Of a stretch of DNA of 64,000 bases, positions 58,272 to 64,000 are shown in pieces (position 1 is the first letter of the stretch; every line of letters starts with the position of its first letter). The position numbers and the translations under genes were made by a program. Below the pieces are notes generated by a model. It saw nothing but the letters and a program-made list of their open reading frames with translations, was not told the DNA's origin and made no database searches. This DNA comes from Streptomyces sp. HUAS CB01 (lineage in GTDB: Bacteria > Actinomycetota > Actinomycetes > Streptomycetales > Streptomycetaceae): positions 4,050,001-4,114,000 of the forward strand of contig NZ_CP129137.1 of assembly GCF_030406905.1 (NCBI RefSeq), written 5' to 3'.

Positions 58272-58958
58272 TCAGTCCTGTGCGACCGGGGCCAGGCCGC
58301 GCAGCGCCGAGACGAGCAGTTCGACGCCGAAGGCGAACTCGGCCTCGTGGTCGTTCACGGCCAGGATCGGCGCGACCTTCGCGACGGCGGGGAAGCCGGA
58401 GCCGGCGAAGTAGGCGGTGCGGGCCGCCAGACGCTCCTCCGGGCCCCGGGCCTCGCGGCCGGACCCCGGCGCGCTGCGGACCTCCTGCAGGAGGGTGCCG
58501 ACCTGGAAGGAGATGAAGAGCCGCAGCACGTGCACCGCGATCTCCTCGTCGAATCCGTGGTCGAGCATCATCGCGATCATCGTGTCGACGGGTGCGAGCG
58601 CGGTGGGGGTGGACAACTGCCGCATCAGCACCAGTTCGCAGGCCCGCGGGTGGCGCAGGGACGCCCTGCGGAAGCCGTAGGCGATGTCGCGGATGCCCTC
58701 CTCCCAGCCACCGGTCACCCGGCGCGGCATCCGCATGTCGGTCGTGATGAACTCGGTCACCCCGTCCAGAATGTCGTCCTTGCTCCGCACATGGTTGTAG
58801 AGGGACATGGCCTGGACGCCGAGGCGGGCCGCGATACGGCGCATCGACAGCGCCTCCACACCCTCTTCGTCGATGATCACCAGTGCCGCCCCGACGATGC
58901 GGTCCCGGCTCAACGGCTCGCGAGGTCCGGGGACTTCAGGTCGTGCTCCTCGGGCCAT
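58272..58958 (-). CDS. TetR family regulator
   Basis: A 228-residue repressor of the TetR/TetR_C_1 type. The helix-turn-helix is near residues 20-65: IVGAALVIIDEEGVEALSMRRIAARLGVQAMSLYNHV in consecutive pieces, then RSKDDIL. The ligand/dimerisation helices (about 80-210) are like tetracycline-repressor-type proteins. GAGGAG sits about 9 nt before the ATG. It is divergent from a metallo-beta-lactamase-fold gene, and two perfect 15-bp inverted repeats lie between them (59006-59020, 59039-59053). It therefore very probably represses itself and the hydrolase. The inducer is unknown. Confidence 0.9.
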   Translation of the reverse strand: MARGARPEVPGPREPLSRDRIVGAALVIIDEEGVEALSMRRIAARLGVQAMSLYNHVRSKDDILDGVTEFITTDMRMPRRVTGGWEEGIRDIAYGFRRASLRHPRACELVLMRQLSTPTALAPVDTMIAMMLDHGFDEEIAVHVLRLFISFQVGTLLQEVRSAPGSGREARGPEERLAARTAYFAGSGFPAVAKVAPILAVNDHEAEFAFGVELLVSALRGLAPVAQD

Positions 58959-59005
58959 GAACGACGGCTCCTCTTTCGGGTGGCTACGTGCGGTAACGCT
59001 TGACG

Positions 59006-59053
59006 ACTTACAGCGTAAGTGCTTCGCTCCTGTCTCGTACTTACGGTGTAAGT
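59006..59053. promoter_or_regulatory. Two perfect TetR-type operators in a divergent promoter
   Basis: ACTTACAGCGTAAGT (59006-59020) and ACTTACGGTGTAAGT (59039-59053): identical arms ACTTAC/GTAAGT with 3-bp centres, centres 33 bp (about three helical turns) apart. TTGACG (58999-59004) just before the first copy may be a plus-strand -35 box. Confidence 0.75.
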
Positions 59054-59242
59054 GGCGCAACTGCTGTGGAGGCAGGGCGAGATGCAAGACGGACCGACCG
59101 CGCACGACGCGGTCGTCCGTATGAGCGCCTTCCGGGACCGGAGCCACGAGCGAACGGTCCGCCGAGCACAACAGCACAGCCACCATCCTCTCCCAGCCCG
59201 GCCGTCTCGCGCCGGGTATCCCCCTGTGAGCAGGAGGCACAG

Positions 59243-60070
59243 ATGTCTGTGCGTACCACCCCGCCCCGTCAGCGGCGCTCGGCCATCACCATCCACCACC
59301 TCGACTGCGCGCCGATGCGCCCCCTGGGCGGTACACCGCTCGTGGCGCACTGCCTGCTGATCGCGACCGGGAGTGGGCTCGTCCTCGTCGACACCGGTCT
59401 GGGCGCCGCCGAGGTCTCCGATCCGAGGCGGCTCGGCGCACTCTTCCGCCACACGATGCGGCCGGTGCTCGACCTGTCGCGCACGGCCGTCCACCAGGTC
59501 CGCGCACTGGGCTACGACCCGTACGACGTGCGGGACATCGTTATCACCCACCTCGACCTCGACCACGCGGGCGGGCTCGCCGACTTCCCGCACGCCCGCG
59601 TCCACGTCATGGCCGACGAGTACCGCGCGGCGATGCGGCGCGACACCCGACTCGAGGCGAACCGCTACCTGCCCGCCCAGTGGGCGCACGGCGTCGACTG
59701 GGTCGTCCACGACCACGCCGACTCGGACTGGATGGGCTTCCCCGCCTCGCGGGTGCTGCGCGCCCCCGACATCCTGCTGGTGCCGCTGCCCGGCCACACC
59801 CGCGGTCACAGCGCCGTCGCCGTCCAGGAGCCGGACCGCTGGCTGCTGCACGCCGGGGACGCCTACTTCTTCCACGGCGAGATCGATCTGCGCCGCCCGC
59901 GTTGCCCCCGGGCGCTCGCGCTCCACCAGCGGCTCGTCGCGGACGACCACGAGACGCGGCTGGGACAGCTGGAGCGGCTGACGCGGCTGCGCCGGGCCCA
60001 TCCACGTCTCGTGCGCATCTTCTCGTCGCACGACCCGTTCGAGTTCGAGCTGATGGCGAACGGCGGCTGA
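59243..60070 (+). CDS. Metallo-beta-lactamase-fold hydrolase
   Basis: A 275-residue soluble protein. The metal-binding HxHxDH motif appears as THLDLDHAGG, where the second His is replaced by Asp (HLDLDH). Further ligands occur in PLPGHTRGHSAV, LHAGDAYFF and the late SSHDPFEF. HLDLDHAGG is typical of the quorum-quenching lactonase/alkylsulfatase-like and glyoxalase II-like branch. The true substrate is unknown, and a lactone is only one possibility. AGGAGG precedes the ATG by 5 nt. It is opposite the TetR gene, probably under its control. The frame opens upstream to 59000, but without similarity. Confidence 0.85.
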   Translation: MSVRTTPPRQRRSAITIHHLDCAPMRPLGGTPLVAHCLLIATGSGLVLVDTGLGAAEVSDPRRLGALFRHTMRPVLDLSRTAVHQVRALGYDPYDVRDIVITHLDLDHAGGLADFPHARVHVMADEYRAAMRRDTRLEANRYLPAQWAHGVDWVVHDHADSDWMGFPASRVLRAPDILLVPLPGHTRGHSAVAVQEPDRWLLHAGDAYFFHGEIDLRRPRCPRALALHQRLVADDHETRLGQLERLTRLRRAHPRLVRIFSSHDPFEFELMANGG

Positions 60071-60151
60071 GGCGCCGCCCGGCGTGACCGCGGGTGCGGT
60101 CGGCCGGGTCGCCGGCGTCCGTGCCCGATCGGACCGTGCGCGACTCCGTCG

Positions 60152-60574
60152 TCACACCGTGTTGCGCGACTCCGTCGTCACCAGCGCCCAGATGATGAAC
60201 ACCGAGATGGCCATGGAGAAGATCGCCCACACCGGCTGGTAGGGCAGGAACAGGAACTGGACGATGATGTTCAGCGATGCCAGGGCGACGCCCAGGTACC
60301 GCGACCATTCCATGTTCTTGAGGATCCCCCAGCCGGTGACCGCCACCAGGATCCCGAGGACGAGATGGACCCAGCCCCAGGCGGTGAGGTCCCAGGAGAA
60401 GACGTAGTTGCCGACCCGGGCGTAGACCTCGTCCTCGACGATTCCGGCGATCCCCTCGAAGAGGCTGATGACACCGGTGACCATCATCAGGACGCCGGCG
60501 AAGAGGGTGCCCCCCGCGGCCCAGCCGGACTCCGGTCCCGCTCCGGGCGTGCTCCGTGCAGTGTGTTGGCTCAT
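60152..60574 (-). CDS. DUF7144-type small membrane protein
   Basis: A 140-residue, four-helix membrane protein. Helices are at about 25-45 (GTLFAGVLMMVTGVISLFEGI), 65-85 (WGWVHLVLGILVAVTGWGIL), 92-112 (LGVALASLNIIVQFLFLP) and 115-132 (WAIFSMAISVFIIWALV). The WDLTAWGWVHLVLG segment and the FLPYQPVW turn are shared by the DUF7144 membrane family of actinobacteria, without known function. The ATG at 60574 is preceded at 6 nt by CATGCT, so it may be leaderless. A longer frame from 60610 is not favoured. Confidence 0.72.
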   Translation of the reverse strand: MSQHTARSTPGAGPESGWAAGGTLFAGVLMMVTGVISLFEGIAGIVEDEVYARVGNYVFSWDLTAWGWVHLVLGILVAVTGWGILKNMEWSRYLGVALASLNIIVQFLFLPYQPVWAIFSMAISVFIIWALVTTESRNTV

Positions 60575-60580
60575 GGCGCC

Positions 60581-60586
60581 AGCATG
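60581..60586 (-). promoter_or_regulatory. Putative -10 box for a leaderless DUF7144 mRNA
   Basis: Minus-strand CATGCT, 6 nt before the ATG at 60574. Confidence 0.35.
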
Positions 60587-60819
60587 GGCCGGGCGGTCTG
60601 CCGCGGACATTCCAGATGGGCCGTTCGAGGTAACGCCCGCGGGCGGTGCCGGACCCGGAGGACGCGCCCCTGGGCGCGGATGCGGCGGGCCTTCCGGCGA
60701 CGCACGGCGCCGGACCGCGCGGATCGCGGGAGCCCCCGCGCCTGATCCACTTGCCGCACCCGCCGCCCGGGTGTGCGCTGGTGGGAAGGGGAGTCAGGGG
60801 GAGCGGAAGGAGTTCTGCC

Positions 60820-61197
60820 ATGGTCCACGCGGCGGTGCCCGAGCGGCACCACGGCACCACCCTCGGCATCGCGTTGCCGGCCGTGATCGGCGTGATCTAC
60901 GGCCTCTACACGTCCTTCATCGCCCGCATGTCCGGTGAGTCCGCAGGCGCGCAGTTCGCGATCGGGCTCATCTCCTGCCTGGTGATCGCGGGGCTCTGCT
61001 ACGCGCTCGGCCGCTACCAGCACAGCCTCCCGCGGGAGCTGCGCGCGGTGGCGTACGCGGCGCTCGTCGGCTGCTCGGTCGGCTACCTCAACAGCCTGTC
61101 CGGCGACAGCATCCTCACGTCGGTCGTCCTGTCCGTGATCATCGCGGCGGCGACGTTCTGCGTGATGTTCTACACCTTCTACGTGCACGAGGACTGA
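60820..61197 (+). CDS. Small multi-helix membrane protein
   Basis: No family recognised. The 125-residue protein is nearly all membrane: helices near 15-35 (LGIALPAVIGVIYGLYTSFI), 45-62 (FAIGLISCLVIAGLCYAL), 76-92 (AVAYAALVGCSVGYLNSL) and 98-120 (SVVLSVIIAAATFCVMFYTF), with a charged tail YVHED. It has an excellent ribosome-binding site, GGAAGGAG, 8 nt before the ATG. It lies in a small two-gene interval opposite the DUF7144 gene and is closed by a very strong hairpin, so it is monocistronic. Confidence 0.72.
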   Translation: MVHAAVPERHHGTTLGIALPAVIGVIYGLYTSFIARMSGESAGAQFAIGLISCLVIAGLCYALGRYQHSLPRELRAVAYAALVGCSVGYLNSLSGDSILTSVVLSVIIAAATFCVMFYTFYVHED

Positions 61198-61220
61198 CCT
61201 CTCCTCCCCACGGGACCCTC

Positions 61221-61263
61221 GCGAGGCGCGGCCGCCAGATCCGATCTGGCGGCCGCGCCTCGC
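61221..61263 (+). terminator. Strong terminator hairpin
   Basis: Perfect 20-bp stem GCGAGGCGCGGCCGCCAGAT with a 3-nt CCG loop, 24 nt past the stop of the small membrane-protein gene. This is the longest perfect stem in the window. Confidence 0.88.
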
Positions 61264-61331
61264 GGTCTCGCGCCCACGGGGTGGGACCGGGGCACGGCCG
61301 GGTCCCGGGGGAAAACGGGAGGAGGCGCCTC

Positions 61332-61946
61332 GTGCACGAGCAGCACCTGAAACGGGACCGGGAGGAGGAACGGGACGTCCGGGAGCCTCGCGGCGAGGAG
61401 GGGGAGGCGCCGCTGCGCGTCGCCCTCATCATCGGCAGCACGCGCGAGGGGCGCGTCGGTGAGGCCGTGGGACGGTGGTTCGCCGAGCGGGCCGCACCGC
61501 GTGACGATCTGGAGCTCTCCGTCGTCGACCTGATCGACTACGACTTCCCGGCGCACTATCCGGGCCGGGCCACCACCGGGATCCTGGGGTTCACCGACGA
61601 GGTGGCCCGCGCCGACGCGTTCGTCGTCGTCACCCCGGAGTACAACCGCTCGTTCCCGGCCTCGCTGAAGCAGGCCATCGACTACGCGTACGACGAGTGG
61701 CGGGCCAAGCCGGTCGCCTTCGTGAGCTACGGCCACGGCTCACGCGGACTGTACGCGGTCGAGCAGCTGCGTTCCGTTTTCACCGAGCTGCATGCGGTGA
61801 GTTTGCGCAACGGCGTCGGTCTGAACCTCCTGGAGGACCTGTTCGAGCCGGACCAGGACAGGTCCGTGGGGCCGATGCTCGACCAGCTCGCCTGGTGGGG
61901 CCTCGCACTCCGCGACGCCCGTGCCGCCCGCCCGTACATCTCCTGA
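61332..61946 (+). CDS. NADPH-dependent FMN reductase (flavodoxin-like)
   Basis: A 204-residue flavoprotein reductase. After a charged N-terminal leader of about 35 residues (HEQHLKRDREEERDVREPRG), the flavodoxin-like domain starts with LRVALIIGSTREGRVGEAVGRWF, which binds the FMN phosphate. PEYNRSFPASLKQAIDYAYDEW follows, the hallmark PEYN loop of the NADPH-dependent FMN reductase/azoreductase family. It reduces FMN or quinones. The GTG at 61332 has GGAGGAGG upstream. The next gene begins 138 bp later, so it may or may not be in the ABC operon. Confidence 0.88.
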   Translation: MHEQHLKRDREEERDVREPRGEEGEAPLRVALIIGSTREGRVGEAVGRWFAERAAPRDDLELSVVDLIDYDFPAHYPGRATTGILGFTDEVARADAFVVVTPEYNRSFPASLKQAIDYAYDEWRAKPVAFVSYGHGSRGLYAVEQLRSVFTELHAVSLRNGVGLNLLEDLFEPDQDRSVGPMLDQLAWWGLALRDARAARPYIS

Positions 61947-62084
61947 CCCCACCGGACCCCGAACGCCCCACCGACCCGAACGTCCCGGAGCCCGCCGACC
62001 GGCCCGGCCCTCCCGCCCGCACTCCCCACCATCCGCGGACCGCGACCGCGACCGCCACAGCGAAGGAACCGAAGGAACTCGACG

Positions 62085-63071
62085 ATGAGTACAGATCTGG
62101 CCATCGAGACGAACGGCCTGGTGAAGGTGTTCGGTGACAACCGGGCCGTCGACGGTGTCGATCTCCGGGTGCCCGCCGGCACGGTCTACGGCCTCCTGGG
62201 GCCGAACGGCGCCGGCAAGACGACCACGGTGAAGATGCTGGCCACCCTCCTCAGGCCGGACGGCGGCGAGGCGCTGGTCTTCGGCAGCGACGTGCTGAAG
62301 GACGCCGACACGGTGCGCAGCAGGGTCAGCCTCACCGGGCAGTACGCCTCGGTGGACGAGGACCTGACCGGCGCGGAGAACCTGCTCCTGCTCGGCAGGC
62401 TCCTCGGCCACGGGAAGCAGGCCTCGCGCGTGCGGGCCGAACAGCTGCTCGAGGCGTTCGGGCTGACGGACGCCGCCGACCGCCAGGTCAAGAACTACTC
62501 GGGCGGCATGCGGCGCCGGATCGACATCGCCGCGTCGATCCTCAACACACCGGACCTGCTGTTCCTGGACGAGCCGACCACCGGTCTCGACCCGCGCAGC
62601 CGCAACCAGGTCTGGGACATCGTGCGGGCCGTCGTCGCCCAGGGCACGACGGTCCTGCTCACCACGCAGTACCTCGACGAGGCCGACCAGCTGGCCTCCC
62701 GGATCGCCGTCATCGACCACGGCCGCGTGATCGCCGAGGGCACCAAGGGCGAGCTGAAGTCGTCCGTCGGCTCCGGGGCCGTCCACGTACGGCTGCGCGA
62801 CGCCGCCCGGCGCCCGGACGCCGAGCGCGTCCTCACCGTCGCGCTGAACGCCGCGGTCCAGCTCGACACGGACCCGGTCGCCCTGACGGCCCGGGTCAAC
62901 GGCCACGGCACGGAGCTCGGAGCGGCGGAACAGGCCGCCCGGGCGCTGGCCGAGCTGGCCCGCGAGGGCATCACCGTCGACAACTTCGCGCTGGGCCAGC
63001 CCAGCCTGGACGAGGTCTTCCTCGCCCTCACCGACCGCAAGCCCGAGACCGAGAAGGAAACCGTCGCATGA
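62085..63071 (+). CDS. DrrA-type ABC transporter ATP-binding protein
   Basis: Cytoplasmic ATPase of the daunorubicin-resistance exporter family, 328 residues. Walker A is [10 protein letters not shown] (about 42-51), signature [15 protein letters not shown], Walker [17 protein letters not shown], and H-loop [23 protein letters not shown]. The C-terminal ~90 residues are the DrrA-specific extension ([49 protein letters not shown]). It overlaps the permease gene by ATGA. The ATG has GAAGGAAC/GAAGGA purines upstream. The family exports drugs or lipids, and no drug-biosynthesis genes are visible here, so a resistance role is not shown. Confidence 0.92.
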   Translation: MSTDLAIETNGLVKVFGDNRAVDGVDLRVPAGTVYGLLGPNGAGKTTTVKMLATLLRPDGGEALVFGSDVLKDADTVRSRVSLTGQYASVDEDLTGAENLLLLGRLLGHGKQASRVRAEQLLEAFGLTDAADRQVKNYSGGMRRRIDIAASILNTPDLLFLDEPTTGLDPRSRNQVWDIVRAVVAQGTTVLLTTQYLDEADQLASRIAVIDHGRVIAEGTKGELKSSVGSGAVHVRLRDAARRPDAERVLTVALNAAVQLDTDPVALTARVNGHGTELGAAEQAARALAELAREGITVDNFALGQPSLDEVFLALTDRKPETEKETVA

Positions 63072-63922
63072 GCACCGCAGCCACCCAGGAAGCCGAGGAC
63101 CTGACGTTCACCGCTCCGAAGGCGGAGTCCCTGGCGGCCCTGCTCGTCGCCAGGGAGCGCCCACCGCGGCCGAGCGCCCTCTCCGCGTCCATGACCTTCG
63201 GCTGGCGCGCCATGCTCAAGATCAAGCATGTGCCGGAGCAGCTCTTCGACGTCACGGCGTTCCCGATCATGATGGTCCTGATGTACACGTACCTCTTCGG
63301 AGGGGCGCTGGCCGGTTCGGTCGACGCGTACATCCAGTTCCTGCTGCCCGGCATCCTGGTGATGAGCGTCGTGATGATCACGATGTACACCGGCGTCGCC
63401 ATCAACACCGACATCGACAAGGGCGTCTTCGACCGCTTCCGCACCCTGCCGATCTGGCGGCCCGCGCCGATGGTGGGCTATCTCCTCGGCGATGTCGTCC
63501 GGTACGTCATCGCCTCCGCCGTGATGCTGGCGGTGGGCATGATCATCGGCTACCGGCCCGAGGGCGGGCCGATGGGCCTCCTGATGGGCGTGGCGCTGCT
63601 GCTGGTCTTCTCCTTCTCCTTCTCCTGGATCTGGACCATGTTCGGGCTGCTGCTGCGCACGGAGAAGTCCGTGATGGGCGTCAGCATGATGGTGATCTTC
63701 CCGCTGACCTTCCTGAGCAATGTCTTCGTCGAGCCGAAGACGATGCCGGGCTGGCTGCAGGCGTTCGTCAACAACAGCCCGGTCACCCATCTGGCCACGG
63801 CCGTACGGGAGCTGATGGCCGGCAACTGGCCGACGGCCGACATCGCCTGGACCCTGGGCTGGGCGGGGCTGTTCGTGCTCGGCTTCGGCGCCATCACCAT
63901 GCGCCTGTACAACCGCCGCTGA
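63068..63922 (+). CDS. DrrB-type ABC-2 transporter permease
   Basis: A 284-residue membrane permease, partner of the DrrA-like ATPase, with which it overlaps by ATGA. An unusual N-terminal ~45 residues is polar and precedes the first helix. Six membrane segments follow: around [103 protein letters not shown] (the ABC-2 family motif), and [19 protein letters not shown]. The motif [24 protein letters not shown] is the typical DrrB extracellular turn. No downstream gene is seen before the window ends. Confidence 0.92.
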   Translation: MSTAATQEAEDLTFTAPKAESLAALLVARERPPRPSALSASMTFGWRAMLKIKHVPEQLFDVTAFPIMMVLMYTYLFGGALAGSVDAYIQFLLPGILVMSVVMITMYTGVAINTDIDKGVFDRFRTLPIWRPAPMVGYLLGDVVRYVIASAVMLAVGMIIGYRPEGGPMGLLMGVALLLVFSFSFSWIWTMFGLLLRTEKSVMGVSMMVIFPLTFLSNVFVEPKTMPGWLQAFVNNSPVTHLATAVRELMAGNWPTADIAWTLGWAGLFVLGFGAITMRLYNRR

Positions 63923-64000
63923 GGCGACGGCCGCCGGGCGTCCGAAGGCACGTGGGGCCGCACCGGGCGGCCGCCGGGCCCGTACCGGTGGCCGGTGACG

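Noticed and set aside
62085-63922. Part of an antibiotic biosynthesis cluster
   Set aside because: DrrAB-type exporters are common in streptomycete core genomes and no biosynthetic genes are visible in the window.

Overview
The window is a stretch of high-GC (roughly 70 percent or more) actinobacterial chromosome, almost certainly from a Streptomyces. Codons end overwhelmingly in G or C, GTG starts are common, and the gene families are streptomycete: two branched-chain 2-oxoacid dehydrogenase (bkd) clusters flanking a pair of divergent Ser/Thr kinases and a NarL-type orphan regulator, a proteasome activator of the Bpa type, and mycothiol-type enzymes. One perfect and one near-perfect copy of the streptomycete ParB-binding sequence parS (3970-3983, 9019-9032) suggest a place in the origin-proximal core. 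No tRNA, rRNA, transposase, integrase, prophage or CRISPR array was seen, so this looks like conserved core DNA and not an island.

Layout. 1-6.1 kb: the 3' end of a bkd-type operon (E2), a MobA-like nucleotidyltransferase overlapping moeA, a K+ channel with an RCK domain, and a quinone oxidoreductase. 6.2-11.4 kb (minus strand): bpa, then an FtsX-type ABC exporter pair and its likely PadR repressor. 11.6-19.2 kb: a secreted membrane-anchored protein, two divergent membrane Ser/Thr kinases (one with a PASTA domain, one with a repetitive Thr/Gly/Asp tail), a phosphotransferase, a flavin split-barrel protein and a DevR/NarL-like response regulator. 19.5-23.1 kb: complete bkdABC. 23.2-31.2 kb: a secreted DD-carboxypeptidase, a GntR regulator coupled to an MFS transporter, a maleylpyruvate-isomerase-fold protein, a nitrilase-family hydrolase, a thioredoxin/NHL protein and small membrane proteins. 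31.2-40 kb: M18 aminopeptidase, acyl-CoA dehydrogenase, SseB-like protein, pirin, AI-2E-family permease and an RsbU/SpoIIE-type phosphatase fused to an anti-sigma-like ATPase. 40-49 kb: aspS, an L,D-transpeptidase-like lipoprotein, metG, a two-component pair and a 714-residue VWA protein with a long repetitive acidic linker. 49-64 kb: a Tat-exported PhoX-type phosphatase behind a PHO-box-like element, a helical protein of unknown function, an APC permease, an S4 protein, a FUSC transporter coupled to an exo/endonuclease-fold protein, a lipoprotein, a TetR regulator divergent from a metallo-beta-lactamase-fold hydrolase, small membrane proteins, an FMN reductase and a DrrAB-type exporter.

How the genes fit together. 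The bkd clusters supply branched acyl-CoA primers for branched fatty acids and polyketides, and the acyl-CoA dehydrogenase works on the degradative side. Envelope functions recur: DD-carboxypeptidase, L,D-transpeptidase-like protein, PASTA kinase and FUSC transporter. Local regulation is well marked by inverted repeats next to padR, tetR, bkdA, the acyl-CoA dehydrogenase and pirin. Many genes have a TANNNT-like -10 box only 6-7 nt before the start codon, pointing to leaderless mRNAs.

No clearly new multi-gene system was found. The best leads are a parS site that doubles as a stop/start junction, an in-frame palindromic repeat insertion in the NHL gene, a perfect 31-nt palindrome abutting a start codon, several clean tandem repeat arrays, and the repeat-linker VWA protein.
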